DNA of 64,000 nucleotides from Synechococcus sp. CCY 0621 (GTDB lineage Bacteria; Cyanobacteriota; Cyanobacteriia; PCC-6307; Cyanobiaceae). Where the stretch lies: NCBI RefSeq assembly GCF_019038465.1, contig NZ_JAFKRH010000010.1, forward strand, positions 1-64,000, written 5' to 3'. Shown in pieces: positions 1-8,401 of this stretch. The notes beneath the pieces were generated by a model. That model ran no database searches. It was not told where the DNA came from and worked only from the letters and a program-made list of their open reading frames with translations. The position numbers and the translations under genes were made by a program. How positions within the stretch are numbered: the first letter of the stretch is position 1; each line of letters opens with the position of its first letter.

Positions 1-1950
1 GGGGGGGGTGGTGCGGCTGGGCTCCTGCGGCGGTGGCTCCCATCGCTGGTTGTCGCGCCTGCCGCCGTCCTCGGGCTGGGCGTCGCGTTCGCTGCTTTTC
101 GGCTTGTTGACCGGCTTGAAGCTGCCGGTGAGCACGGGCTTGGGCGGGAACTTCTGCACCGGCATCCCCTTGGTCACCGGCTCCATGAAGGCCCGCCAGG
201 CATAGGTGGCCAGGACGCTGGTGGTGCCCGTCCCCCGGTTGTTGTCGTAGCCCAGCCAGACGCCGGTGGTCAGCTGGGGAATCGAACCGATGAACCACAG
301 GTCCCGGGCCCCCTCGGAGGTGCCCGTCTTGCCGGCCACCGGCCGGTCGGCCAGGGCGGCGCCGCCGCCGGTGCCGCCCTGCACCACCTGCTGGAGCATC
401 CACATCATCGCGTCGGCGATGTCGCTGCTGACCGCCCGGGTGCCGCGGGGGCCGTTGGCCCGGCGTGACCAGAGCAGCTCCCCGTCCGGCCCGAAGATCT
501 CCTCGAAGGGCAGCGGCTGGATGTACACCCCCCGGTTGACCAGCGCCGCGTAGGCCGCCGTCATGTCAAGCACCGTCTGGTCGTTGGAGCCGATCGCCAT
601 CGACAGATAGCGCCCCAGCTCCCGGTGGATGCCAAGGCTCTTGGCGGTGGCGATCACCGGGTCATAGCCCAGCTTCTGCAGCAGCCCCACCGCCACGATG
701 TTGAGCGAGTTCTGCAACGCCGTGGCCAGACTCACCCGGCCCATGTAGCGATTGCCGAAGTTCTTGGGGCAATAGCTGCCAAAGCAGCGGGCCGAATCAA
801 GCACCGTGTCCTCGGGCTTCATGCCCAGTTTCAGGGCCGTGAGGTAGACGAACAGCTTGAAGGTGGAGCCCGGTGAGCGCAGCGCCTGGGAGGCCCGGTT
901 GAACTGGGTTTTCTCCCAGTCGTTGCCGCCCACCATCGCCCGCACCAGGCCGGTGCCGGGCTCCATGGCCACCAGGGCCCCTTCCATGTTCCCGGTGGCG
1001 TAGCTGTCGATTGTTTTCTGGGCCTCGGCCTGCCAGGCTGAATTCAGGCCGCTGCGGATCGTGAGGCCCCCCACCTCCAGCTGCTCCTTGCTGAGCACCT
1101 TCGGCAGCTCCTGCTCCAGCCAGCTGGTGTACCAGGGGGCCGGGTTGTAGAAGAATTTCGGTTCGGCCGGCTTCAGCGCCAGGGGGGCAGCCTCGGCCCG
1201 CTCCAGCTGGTCGTCGTCGATGAAACCCGCCTCCCGCATGCGACCCAGCACCACCGAGCGCCGCCGCAGGGCCACCTCCGGATTCACCAGCGGTGAATAC
1301 ACCGATGGCGCTGGCGGCAGGCCGGCGATCAGGGCGGCTTCCGGCAGGGTGAGCTGGTCGGGGCGTTTGGAGAAGTAGATCCAGGCGGCATCAGAGACGC
1401 CATAGGCGCTGGAGCCGAGGTACACGTAATTGAGGTACTGCTCGAGAATCTGGGCCTTGCTCAGCTGGCGCTCGATCTTCCCGGCCAGCGCCGCCTCCTT
1501 GAGCTTGCGCACGATCGTGCGGTCCTGGCTCAGGAACACGGTGCGGGCCAGCTGCTGGGTGATCGTGCTGGCCCCTTCCTCCACGGCGCCCTGCTGCAGG
1601 TTGCGCAGCATGGCCCGGCTGATGCCGAACAGATCGATGCCGTCGTGCTGGTAGAAGCGGCGGTCCTCGGCGGCCACGAAGGCGCGCTGGATCAGCAGCG
1701 GCATCTTGCCGGCAGGCAGTTTCTCGCGCGTGGCCGGGCCCTTCTTGAGCACCACCTGGCCGTCGGAGGACAGGATCGTGATCGTCCCCGGCCGGTTGAA
1801 GCTGGTGATGCGGCCGGCGTCGGGGAGCAATCCGTCGAGGCTGCGCACCAGGGTTGTCTGGCCCAGGGCCACCAGGCCACCGGCGGCGACGGCGGCCATG
1901 GCTGGACCGAGCAGGCGCCAGTTGGAACGGCGTGCTGCACCGCTGGTCAT
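1..1950 (-). CDS. Class A penicillin-binding protein (PBP1A-like), 3' end cut by window edge
   Basis: Bifunctional peptidoglycan synthase that polymerises lipid II and cross-links stem peptides on the periplasmic side of the inner membrane. The visible 650 codons start with a short cytoplasmic tail and one membrane anchor (about residues 10-35). The GT51 transglycosylase domain follows, with the motifs AAEDRRFYQHDG and GASTITQQ. The transpeptidase domain has the SxxK motif STFK (about residue 360), an SLN triad and KTGTS (about residue 539). The tail is rich in P, E, R and Q, and the frame is still open at base 1, so the C-terminus is missing. The ATG at 1950 overlaps the chlG stop by 4 bases (ATGA), implying translational coupling to chlG. 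Confidence 0.93.
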   Translation of the reverse strand, partial: MTSGAARRSNWRLLGPAMAAVAAGGLVALGQTTLVRSLDGLLPDAGRITSFNRPGTITILSSDGQVVLKKGPATREKLPAGKMPLLIQRAFVAAEDRRFYQHDGIDLFGISRAMLRNLQQGAVEEGASTITQQLARTVFLSQDRTIVRKLKEAALAGKIERQLSKAQILEQYLNYVYLGSSAYGVSDAAWIYFSKRPDQLTLPEAALIAGLPPAPSVYSPLVNPEVALRRRSVVLGRMREAGFIDDDQLERAEAAPLALKPAEPKFFYNPAPWYTSWLEQELPKVLSKEQLEVGGLTIRSGLNSAWQAEAQKTIDSYATGNMEGALVAMEPGTGLVRAMVGGNDWEKTQFNRASQALRSPGSTFKLFVYLTALKLGMKPEDTVLDSARCFGSYCPKNFGNRYMGRVSLATALQNSLNIVAVGLLQKLGYDPVIATAKSLGIHRELGRYLSMAIGSNDQTVLDMTAAYAALVNRGVYIQPLPFEEIFGPDGELLWSRRANGPRGTRAVSSDIADAMMWMLQQVVQGGTGGGAALADRPVAGKTGTSEGARDLWFIGSIPQLTTGVWLGYDNNRGTGTTSVLATYAWRAFMEPVTKGMPVQKFPPKPVLTGSFKPVNKPKSSERDAQPEDGGRRDNQRWEPPPQEPSRTTPP

Positions 1951-2939
1951 GGCAGGGTCAGGTCGCTGTGGCCGATGGCCAGGGCGGTCACGAGCATGCC
2001 CAGCACCAGGAACGGCTGGGCGCTGGCCTGATACTTCACATCGAAGGCGACGGGATCACGCAGCAGCCAGATGTCCTGGAAGGTGATCTGGGGGACGATC
2101 AGCAGCACCAGCAACACGGCGGCGAAGTGCTGGCCGATGGCGATCAGCACCGCCACCATCGCCAGCTGGAAGAGATCGATCATGCCGGCACTGATCCAGC
2201 TGGCCCGTTCGATGCCGAACACCACCGGCAGCGATTGCAGACCCAGGGCCCGGTCGCCCTCGACGCTCTTGAAGTCATTGACGACGGCGATGCCCAGCCC
2301 CGCCAGGCTGTAGGCGAGGGTCAGCAGGGCCGTGGCCCAGGTGAGCTGGCCGAACAGGGCCTGGCCGGCCCACCAGGGCAGGGCGATGTAGCTGGCGCCC
2401 AGGGCGTAGTTGCCCAGCCAGCCGTTCTGCTTGAGCTTCAGCGGGGGCGCCGAGTAGATGTAGCTCACGAAGGACCCGCCCAGGGCCAGCAGCAGCAGCA
2501 CCGGTGTGCTGTGGCCAGCCCAGACATCCAGACCCCAGGCCACCGCCAGCCCGGCCAGCAGCAGCACGATGATCTGCAGCCGCACCTGGCCCAGGGGGAT
2601 GGCACCGGAGGGAATCGGCCGGTAGGGCTCGTTGATCGCGTCGATCTCGCGGTCGTAGTAGTCGTTGATCGTCTGCGTGTAGCCGGCCAGCAAGGGGCCG
2701 CTCATCAGCATGCAGGCCACCGAGGCCCCCACCTCCGGCAGGGTCCAGTGGAAATTCCCGGACGCCGCCGCTCCGCAGATCACCCCCCAGATCAGGGGGA
2801 TCCAGGTGACCGGCTTCATCAGCTGCAGCCGGATCTTCCAGATGTTGGAGCTGCCACTGGCGCCCTTCATGCCGAGCAGCTGCCGGGCGCCACCGGAAAC
2901 GCCTGGCGAGCCGGCGTTGGTTTCGGGGCTCTGGCTCAT
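1947..2939 (-). CDS. chlG: Chlorophyll a synthase ChlG
   Basis: Membrane prenyltransferase of the UbiA superfamily that esterifies chlorophyllide a with a geranylgeranyl or phytyl tail, the last step of chlorophyll synthesis at the thylakoid. The 330-residue length is normal for ChlG. The first Asp-rich motif [20 protein letters not shown] (NDxxDxxxD, about residues 111-130) binds the Mg-diphosphate substrate. A second Asp-rich segment, [13 protein letters not shown], lies near residue 215, and eight or nine hydrophobic helices surround them. DUF2862 lies 12 bases upstream on the same strand and the PBP gene overlaps downstream, so the three probably form one transcript. Confidence 0.97.
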   Translation of the reverse strand: MSQSPETNAGSPGVSGGARQLLGMKGASGSSNIWKIRLQLMKPVTWIPLIWGVICGAAASGNFHWTLPEVGASVACMLMSGPLLAGYTQTINDYYDREIDAINEPYRPIPSGAIPLGQVRLQIIVLLLAGLAVAWGLDVWAGHSTPVLLLLALGGSFVSYIYSAPPLKLKQNGWLGNYALGASYIALPWWAGQALFGQLTWATALLTLAYSLAGLGIAVVNDFKSVEGDRALGLQSLPVVFGIERASWISAGMIDLFQLAMVAVLIAIGQHFAAVLLVLLIVPQITFQDIWLLRDPVAFDVKYQASAQPFLVLGMLVTALAIGHSDLTLP

Positions 2940-2951
2940 GGGTGGGCCGTC

Positions 2952-3164
2952 TCAGGCAGGGGTGATCTCGTCATCGAAGAACCAGGTGGTGGTGCCTCCG
3001 CTGAGCTCCACCACCACACCGATGCCCGTCCCGTCGGTGACGCGGAAGTCCTTCACGGTGCCGGTGGCATCGGCCTTGAGCGCCGCCACCAGATTGGCCG
3101 GAATCCGATCGCGCACGCGGGTGACCCGCACCTTCGAGCCGATGGTGATGCCAGCCTGGGCCAT
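2952..3164 (-). CDS. DUF2862 family small protein
   Basis: A 70-residue soluble protein with the SH3-like pattern of the cyanobacterial DUF2862 family: [14 protein letters not shown] near the start, then short beta strands ending in [10 protein letters not shown]. No catalytic motif is visible and the family has no established function. I start at the ATG at 3164 ([12 protein letters not shown]), because an in-frame ATG further upstream would run into hisF on the other strand and would add a tail unlike the family. The stop lies 12 bases before chlG, which suggests a link to pigment or photosystem assembly. That link is inference from context only. Confidence 0.82.
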   Translation of the reverse strand: MAQAGITIGSKVRVTRVRDRIPANLVAALKADATGTVKDFRVTDGTGIGVVVELSGGTTTWFFDDEITPA

Positions 3165-3207
3165 GTCCGGCGCGAGTAGAAAGTGGCGCAACCCTAACAG
3201 TGAACCC

Positions 3208-4005
3208 GTGGTCGCCAAGCGGATCATCCCCTGCCTCGACGTGGCCGGCGGCAGGGTGGTGAAGGGCATCAACTTCGTCGGGCTGCGCGATGCCGGCGAC
3301 CCGGTGGAGCTGGCCTGTCGCTACAGCGTCTCCGGCGCCGACGAGCTGGTCTTCCTCGACATCGCCGCCAGCCACCAGGGCCGCGCCACCCTGGTGGACA
3401 TGGTGCAACGCACCGCCGAGGCGGTGACGATCCCGTTCACCGTCGGCGGCGGCATCGTCAGCGTCGAGGGCATCACCGAGCTGCTGCGGGCCGGTGCCGA
3501 CAAGGTGAGCCTCAATTCATCGGCGGTGCGCACCCCGGAACTGGTGGCGGCCGGGGCCGATCGCTTCGGCTGCCAGTGCATCGTCGTGGCCATCGATGCC
3601 CGTCGCCGTCCCTCCCAAGGAGAAGAACCGCCGGCCTGGGATGTTTTCGTCAAGGGTGGGCGCGAGAACACCGGCCTCGATGCGGTGGCCTGGGCCCGGC
3701 GCGTGGTGGCGCTCGGCGCCGGGGAGATCCTGCTCACCTCCATGGATGGCGATGGCACCCAGGCGGGATACGATCTGGCCCTCACCCGGGCCGTGGTCGA
3801 GGCCGTGGAGGTGCCTGTGATCGCCTCCGGAGGCGCCGGTTGCATCGATCACATCGCCGCCGCCCTTGAGGTGGCCGGGGCCTCCGCCGCCCTGCTGGCC
3901 TCCATGCTCCATGACGGGGTGCTCACCGTGGAGGAGATCAAGCGCGACCTGCTGCGGCGCGGCCTGCCGGTGCGGCCCCTGCTGGCCCCGCTGCCCACGG
4001 CCTGA
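3208..4005 (+). CDS. hisF: Imidazole glycerol phosphate synthase subunit HisF
   Basis: Cyclase subunit of the HisF-HisH complex. It uses ammonia from HisH to turn PRFAR into imidazole glycerol phosphate and AICAR, joining histidine and purine synthesis in the cytoplasm. The protein is a (beta/alpha)8 barrel of 265 residues. The N-terminal strand [19 protein letters not shown] carries the catalytic Asp of CLD, and the second catalytic Asp lies in [12 protein letters not shown]. Phosphate-binding glycine loops are GGGI and ASGGAG. The GTG at 3208 is the start, because the strand-1 motif begins directly after it. The gene is divergent from DUF2862, with 43 bases between the two starts. Confidence 0.96.
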   Translation: MVAKRIIPCLDVAGGRVVKGINFVGLRDAGDPVELACRYSVSGADELVFLDIAASHQGRATLVDMVQRTAEAVTIPFTVGGGIVSVEGITELLRAGADKVSLNSSAVRTPELVAAGADRFGCQCIVVAIDARRRPSQGEEPPAWDVFVKGGRENTGLDAVAWARRVVALGAGEILLTSMDGDGTQAGYDLALTRAVVEAVEVPVIASGGAGCIDHIAAALEVAGASAALLASMLHDGVLTVEEIKRDLLRRGLPVRPLLAPLPTA

Positions 4006-4045
4006 AGCGGCGGGGACGCTGCCGATCGCATCACCCGCTTCACTG

Positions 4046-4070
4046 GCCTTAACATTGATATACATACGAA
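4046..4070 (+). promoter_or_regulatory. Possible promoter in an AT-rich pocket
   Basis: The gap after hisF contains an unusually AT-rich stretch for this window. An extended -10-like TGATATACAT runs from about 4056 to 4065, with a weak TTAACA-like element just before it. A start site near 4071 would give a leader of about 15 bases to the GTG at 4086. There is no clear -35 element at normal spacing, so this is suggestive only. Confidence 0.3.
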
Positions 4071-4085
4071 GTTCTTGGTGCATCG

Positions 4086-4412
4086 GTGAACGCCTTTCTG
4101 CTTCTGCCAACGCCCGTGTTCACGGCAATCGCGCTGGTGGTGGTGGTTGTGGTGATCGCCCTTGTGGCCTGGGCGCTGCAGCTGATGCAGGCCGCCACCG
4201 ACCGCCGCGAATTCTCCCTGATGCTGGCCGGCTGCATGGTCTGCTCGGCGGCCGTCGGCCTGGCCACGGTGATGGTGCTCACCTTCACAAGCCCGGTCCG
4301 CCTCGAGGCCCGTGGCCTGACAGCCCCCGAGCTTGAATCGGCCGGTGTCAGCCTCGATGCCATCGTGCTGCCCTGGGATGACTCCGTGACACCTCGCCTT
4401 GGCCCCAGTTGA
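4086..4412 (+). CDS. Small two-helix membrane protein of unknown function
   Basis: A 108-residue protein starting with GTG. Two strong hydrophobic helices are visible, about residues 11-33 (very valine-rich) and 45-67, joined by a short charged loop (ATDRRE). An acidic, soluble C-terminal tail follows. I do not recognise a family. Its last 14 bases overlap the TTG start region of menG in another frame, so it is likely co-translated with the phylloquinone methyltransferase. A thylakoid or plasma-membrane role near quinone metabolism is a guess from context. It is real rather than chance because it fills the hisF-menG gap and has coherent topology. Confidence 0.6.
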   Translation: MNAFLLLPTPVFTAIALVVVVVVIALVAWALQLMQAATDRREFSLMLAGCMVCSAAVGLATVMVLTFTSPVRLEARGLTAPELESAGVSLDAIVLPWDDSVTPRLGPS

Positions 4413-5100
4413 TCCCGGGCAGATCAGCGATCTGTTCGACACCATCGCCCCCCGCTACGACCAGCTGAACGATCTGCTCAGCCTGGGGCTGCATCGCCTC
4501 TGGAAACGGCAGGCCTTGCTGGTGTTGCGCCCCCGCCCCGGCCAGCGCCTGCTGGATCTCTGCTGCGGCACCGGCGACCTGGCCCTGGTGCTGGCCTCCC
4601 GCGTCCGTCCCGGCGGCTTGGTGCTCGGCCTGGACGCGGCCGCCGCCCCGCTGGCCATCGCCCGCCGCCGCGCTGCCCGCCAGCCCTGGCTGCCGCTGCA
4701 GTGGCAGCAGGGCGATGCCCTGGCCACCGGCCTGGCCGATGGCTGGGCCGATGGCGCGGTGATGGCCTACGGCCTGCGCAACCTGGCCGATCCCGCCGCC
4801 GGCCTGGTGGAGCTGCGGCGCCTGCTGCGGCCGGGCGGGCGGGCGGTGGTGCTGGATTTCAACCGGCCCGATCCGGCCTCGGCCCCGGCGGCCTTCCAGC
4901 GCCTCTACCTGCGCCGTCTGGTGGTGCCGGCCGCCCGTGCCGTGGGCCTGCCCGAGCAGTACGCCTGGCTGGAGGAGAGCCTGGCCCGCTTCCCCACCGG
5001 CCCAGCCCAGGAGCAGCTGGCCCGGTCCGCCGGATTCTCAGAGGCCCGGCACCGGCCCCTGGCCGGCGGCCTGATGGGGCAGCTGGAACTCCTGGCCTGA
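4399..5100 (+). CDS. menG: Demethylphylloquinone methyltransferase MenG (UbiE family)
   Basis: SAM-dependent methyltransferase that completes phylloquinone (vitamin K1, the photosystem I cofactor). The 233-residue protein begins with the family signature [10 protein letters not shown]. The SAM-binding motif I is [13 protein letters not shown] (about residues 50-62), followed by the post-motif Asp of GLDAA. The UbiE-type segment [10 protein letters not shown] appears near residue 122, and [12 protein letters not shown] is motif III. The start is TTG at 4399, since an in-frame TGA at 4387 blocks longer forms and no ATG precedes the conserved region. In a cyanobacterium without menaquinone, phylloquinone is the expected product. 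Confidence 0.9.
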   Translation: MAPVDPGQISDLFDTIAPRYDQLNDLLSLGLHRLWKRQALLVLRPRPGQRLLDLCCGTGDLALVLASRVRPGGLVLGLDAAAAPLAIARRRAARQPWLPLQWQQGDALATGLADGWADGAVMAYGLRNLADPAAGLVELRRLLRPGGRAVVLDFNRPDPASAPAAFQRLYLRRLVVPAARAVGLPEQYAWLEESLARFPTGPAQEQLARSAGFSEARHRPLAGGLMGQLELLA

Positions 5101-5201
5101 GCCACTGGCGTCAGACCCCGGCCGCACCGCTCCGGGTGCATCGATCTGGCAGCATCGAGCCGACTTCCCCGCCGTCCTGGCCAGAACCCGACCGGCCCGC
5201 C

Positions 5202-6080
5202 ATGCTCTTCCAGGACATCATCGCCAGCCTCAACCGGTTCTGGGCCGACCAGGGTTGCCTGATCCTGCAGCCCTACGACACCGAGAAGGGCGCCGGCACC
5301 ATGAGCCCCCACACCGTGCTGCGGGCGATCGGCCCGGAGCCCTGGGCGGTGGCCTACCCCGAGCCCTGCCGGCGCCCCACCGACGGCCGCTACGGCGACA
5401 ACCCCAACCGGGCCCAGCACTACTTCCAGTACCAGGTGCTGATCAAGCCCTCCCCGGATGCCATCCAGGAGACCTACCTGGCCTCGCTCGAAACCCTGGG
5501 CATCCACGCTGCCGAACACGACATCCGCTTCGTGGAGGACAACTGGGAGTCCCCCACCCTCGGCGCCTGGGGCGTGGGCTGGGAGGTGTGGCTCGATGGC
5601 ATGGAGGTGACCCAGTTCACCTATTTCCAGCAGTGCGGCGGCCTCGACTGCCGACCCGTGTCGATCGAGATCACCTACGGCCTGGAGCGGCTGGCAATGT
5701 ACCTCCAGGACGTGGAGAGCATCTGGGACCTGCGCTGGAACGGCGAGCGCAGCTACGGCGACATCTGGCTGCCCTTCGAGAAGGGGCAGTGCACCTACAA
5801 CTTCGAGGCCTCCAACCCCGAACGCCTGCTGCAGCTGTTCGCCCTGCATGAGGCCGAGGCCGCCGATCTGGTGGCGGCGGGACTGCCGGCCCCGGCCCTC
5901 GACCACGTGCTCAAGTGCAGCCACACCTTCAACCTGCTTGAGGCCCGCGGCGTCATCTCGGTGACCGAGCGCACCGCCACCATCGGCCGCATCCGCCATC
6001 TGGCGCGGCAGGTGGCAGAGGCCTGGCTGGAGGAGCGCCGGGCCCTGGGCTTCCCGTTGCTGGGCGCGCCGCCGGCGTGA
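5202..6080 (+). CDS. glyQ: Glycyl-tRNA synthetase alpha subunit
   Basis: Catalytic alpha subunit of the tetrameric (alpha2 beta2) bacterial GlyRS, which charges tRNA-Gly in the cytoplasm. The 292-residue length is typical. The N-terminus [18 protein letters not shown], the segment [19 protein letters not shown] and the class II motif region [18 protein letters not shown] are diagnostic. The beta subunit gene is not in this window, as is common in cyanobacteria. The ATG at 5202 matches the family start; a longer reading frame upstream is only the absence of stops in GC-rich DNA. Confidence 0.97.
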   Translation: MLFQDIIASLNRFWADQGCLILQPYDTEKGAGTMSPHTVLRAIGPEPWAVAYPEPCRRPTDGRYGDNPNRAQHYFQYQVLIKPSPDAIQETYLASLETLGIHAAEHDIRFVEDNWESPTLGAWGVGWEVWLDGMEVTQFTYFQQCGGLDCRPVSIEITYGLERLAMYLQDVESIWDLRWNGERSYGDIWLPFEKGQCTYNFEASNPERLLQLFALHEAEAADLVAAGLPAPALDHVLKCSHTFNLLEARGVISVTERTATIGRIRHLARQVAEAWLEERRALGFPLLGAPPA

Positions 6081-6259
6081 AGGGCACCCTGCTGGTGGGG
6101 GTGCTGGTGCTCGGCGCCTTCCAGGCTGGCCGGCTCACCGAGCGGGCCATCTGGCCCTGCCGGTTGCGTCCCCTCGCCGCGCTGGTGGCTCCCTTGCTGG
6201 GTCAGGAGCTGCCCAGCCCCCAGCTCTGCGAGCTGATGCTCAGGCTGCCGAGTTTCTGA
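6077..6259 (+). CDS. Small hydrophobic protein overlapping glyQ
   Basis: A 60-residue frame beginning with GTG that overlaps the glyQ stop by 4 bases (GTGA), the usual arrangement of coupled genes. It has a hydrophobic N-terminal segment (residues 4-17) and an amphipathic second half containing two Cys. No family is recognised. The precise coupling and the otherwise empty space to 6278 argue for a real gene, but the short length leaves doubt. Confidence 0.4.
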   Translation: MKGTLLVGVLVLGAFQAGRLTERAIWPCRLRPLAALVAPLLGQELPSPQLCELMLRLPSF

Positions 6260-6277
6260 GGCCCCTGGCTGCTGGGC

Positions 6278-7273
6278 TCAGGGCGCGGTGGCCACCGCCG
6301 TGCCTCTGGGAGCGCCACCGAAGAAGAACTTCACGCCCACTTCGATGCCATTCATGTTGACGGAAAAGCCGTTGGCCTGCTGGTCCCCGTTGTTCCATTT
6401 CAGGCCCATGTAGCGCCACGACAGGTTCAGATCGGTGTTGTCGCCGATCGCATAGCCCAGACCCACCTGGGCATTGCCGCTGAGGTCCTGCTGGCCGCCC
6501 AGCCCGAAGCCGCCGATATCGCCGCGGGCGAAGGCCCGCAGGCGCGGCGAGAGGAAGACGGTGGCCTGGGTGCCCACCAGGGGCTGCACCCAGGTCCGCT
6601 GGAAGTTGCGGGTGGGCTCCAGCAGGGTGCGTCCGAAGGGGCCGTCCAGGGAGGCGGCCAGATTCAGGCGGCCATCGATCAGCCGTATCCCGGCATAGGG
6701 GATCACCGAGTAGGACCCGGGCTTGCCGATCGCCGATTCCCGCTCACCGAACCGGTAGCGCAGGGCGACGTCGTAGATCCCCAGGGTCTGGCCCACATCG
6801 GCCGTCGTCGTGAACAGCTGCCGGGGGCCGACCAGGCGCCCCGCCGAGTCGCCCAGGCTGGTGTACCAGAGGTCGGCCTGCAGGCCCACCCGGTCCTTTT
6901 CGATGCTGCCGCGGGCGGAGGCGGCGAACCGCAGGATGTCGAGGATTTGCCCCAGATCCTGGTCCACCTCCGCCTCCAGGCCCCGGATCGTGGTGGTGCC
7001 GGTGGTGCGCAGCGGTGCGAAGCCGTACACCTCGACGGTGCCACTCCAGGGGGGGGCGGCAGGGGCCGTCTCCCCAGGTACTGGCGCGGCCTGGGCGGTC
7101 TCCGGCGCGGCCGCCAGCTCCGGTCGCGGCAGCCGCAGCTCCTGGCCGATCCAGGTGGCCTCCGGCGCGGAGCCCCGCACCGGGCCGGCCAGGCTCGCCG
7201 CCGGCCACAGCGGGGGCAACACCACGGCCAGGCCAGCCAGGACGGGGACCAGGCGGGAGGTGCTCTCGTTCAT
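6278..7273 (-). CDS. Outer-membrane beta-barrel protein
   Basis: A 331-residue protein with a signal peptide: charged MNESTSR, a hydrophobic stretch to about residue 28, then AxA-like ASLAG. A Pro/Ala-rich linker (about 30-75) is followed by a long run of alternating polar and aromatic residues typical of barrel strands, for example VEVYGFAPL, QADLWYTSLGD and LNLSWRYMGLKWN. The final strand, IEVGVKFFFGGAPRGTAVATAP, carries aromatic residues but ends in a short extra tail. It resembles OmpW- or Omp25-like transport barrels rather than large OprB porins. It lies 26 bases downstream of the AraC-type gene, so it may deliver the substrate of the adjoining sulfatase; that is inference. Confidence 0.8.
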   Translation of the reverse strand: MNESTSRLVPVLAGLAVVLPPLWPAASLAGPVRGSAPEATWIGQELRLPRPELAAAPETAQAAPVPGETAPAAPPWSGTVEVYGFAPLRTTGTTTIRGLEAEVDQDLGQILDILRFAASARGSIEKDRVGLQADLWYTSLGDSAGRLVGPRQLFTTTADVGQTLGIYDVALRYRFGERESAIGKPGSYSVIPYAGIRLIDGRLNLAASLDGPFGRTLLEPTRNFQRTWVQPLVGTQATVFLSPRLRAFARGDIGGFGLGGQQDLSGNAQVGLGYAIGDNTDLNLSWRYMGLKWNNGDQQANGFSVNMNGIEVGVKFFFGGAPRGTAVATAP

Positions 7274-7299
7274 GGGGAGGGGAGTGGGAGTCAGGACGT

Positions 7300-8337
7300 T
7301 CAAGCCCGGAGGCTGGTACGGGGATGCTCGCCGAACAGGCTGCGGTAATCGCGGGCGAAATGGCCCGCGTTCATGAATCCCCACTGAGCGGCCAGCTCGT
7401 GGATCCTCAAGGCCTGTGGATCGGCCGCCAGCAAGGCACGCCGCACGCTGTGCAGGCGACGGATCTTGAGGTAGGCCATCGGGCCCATCCCCAGGTGCTC
7501 CCGGAACCCCTGCAGCAGGCTGCGCCGACCGGCCGCGACCTGGCGGCAGAGTCCATCGAGGCTGATCGGCTCCTCGGGATGGTCCTCCATCCAGGCCTGG
7601 GCCGCCTTCACCAGCTCGATCCGGGCCGGCGGCCGGGCCAACCGCTCGCCGTGGCCGGTGCGGTGCACCAGGGCCTCCACCAGCAGGGGCACCAGATCCC
7701 CGCCCAGCCTCCGGCGGATCACTGCATCCGCCATCAGGGCCGGAGACCGCTCGGCCAGACGGAAGATCCCGCGCAGACAGGCCCTCACCCGCCCGAAGCG
7801 CAGCGGATCGATCGCCTGCCAGTTGACACCCTCCAGCGACTCCTCCAGGCCCGTTCCGCCCAGATCGTGGGCCCACTGCAGGAACCGCCCCCGATCCAGG
7901 CTCAGCAAGGCCAGGCTGCAGCGTTCGGGGGTGGTGAGGTGGATCTCGCCGGCGGCGGCCAGGCCGAAGAACGCTGTGGACGGCAGCTCCAGCCCGTGGG
8001 AGCGCATCACAGGCACGCCGGACTCCTCGCCCAGGTCGAGGGCGATCAGCTGGCGGCCCTTGGGTTTGGGCCCACCCCCGTGCAGGGGGCGATCGAAGCG
8101 CAGGCGCAGGACCTGGAGTGCATCGAGGTCGAGGGCCAGCAGCTCGCTGTTTAGCCGGCCGCCGGCGAGCTGGGTGAGCTGCACCGGCAGCAGGGGACTC
8201 AGCACCCCTTCCAGGCGGGCGATGTCCTGGATGGAACGGGAGACGGGAGCAGCGGATCCGCACTTTTTGAGTGTTCGGATCGCTCCGCTCTGTGCATCCT
8301 TTGGGGGCGTGTCCCCCGAAGGCGTGGCGTCCGTCAC
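7300..8337 (-). CDS. AraC family transcriptional regulator
   Basis: DNA-binding regulator of about 345 residues. The C-terminal 100 residues hold two helix-turn-helix units: ISLDGLCRQVAAGRRSLLQG and, near the end, IHELAAQWGFMNAGHFARDY, the AraC signature. The N-terminal 220 residues form a ligand or dimerisation domain that begins around SIQDIARLEGVLSPLLPVQL. The start is uncertain. No ATG lies between the sulfatase start and this domain, and the GTG at 8337 is the only standard start codon I found there, though no ribosome site precedes it. The gene is divergent from the sulfatase operon and precedes the barrel gene, so it probably controls both. Confidence 0.85.
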   Translation of the reverse strand: MTDATPSGDTPPKDAQSGAIRTLKKCGSAAPVSRSIQDIARLEGVLSPLLPVQLTQLAGGRLNSELLALDLDALQVLRLRFDRPLHGGGPKPKGRQLIALDLGEESGVPVMRSHGLELPSTAFFGLAAAGEIHLTTPERCSLALLSLDRGRFLQWAHDLGGTGLEESLEGVNWQAIDPLRFGRVRACLRGIFRLAERSPALMADAVIRRRLGGDLVPLLVEALVHRTGHGERLARPPARIELVKAAQAWMEDHPEEPISLDGLCRQVAAGRRSLLQGFREHLGMGPMAYLKIRRLHSVRRALLAADPQALRIHELAAQWGFMNAGHFARDYRSLFGEHPRTSLRA

Positions 8338-8342
8338 GTGAC
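8255..8342. promoter_or_regulatory. Cluster of inverted repeats between AraC gene and sulfatase
   Basis: Three inverted repeats lie in the shared 5' region. GATCCG-CACT and AGTG-TT-CGGATC face each other at 8255-8281. GGGGG and CCCCC flank five bases at 8303-8317. A perfect 10-base palindrome, GTCACGTGAC, lies at 8333-8342. They overlap the presumed 5' coding part of the AraC gene and sit 60-150 bases before the sulfatase start, a plausible place for an operator. Binding is not shown. Confidence 0.4.
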
Positions 8343-8401
8343 AACTGGGGACCTGAGCCCTCTTCCTACCCCACTTCCTCACCCGCCGGGTGTTCCCCAC
8401 C

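Noticed and set aside
1854-3179. Plus-strand 441-codon open frame across chlG
   Set aside because: Antisense shadow of chlG and DUF2862 in GC-rich DNA; the protein is His/Gln/Gly-rich with no family likeness.
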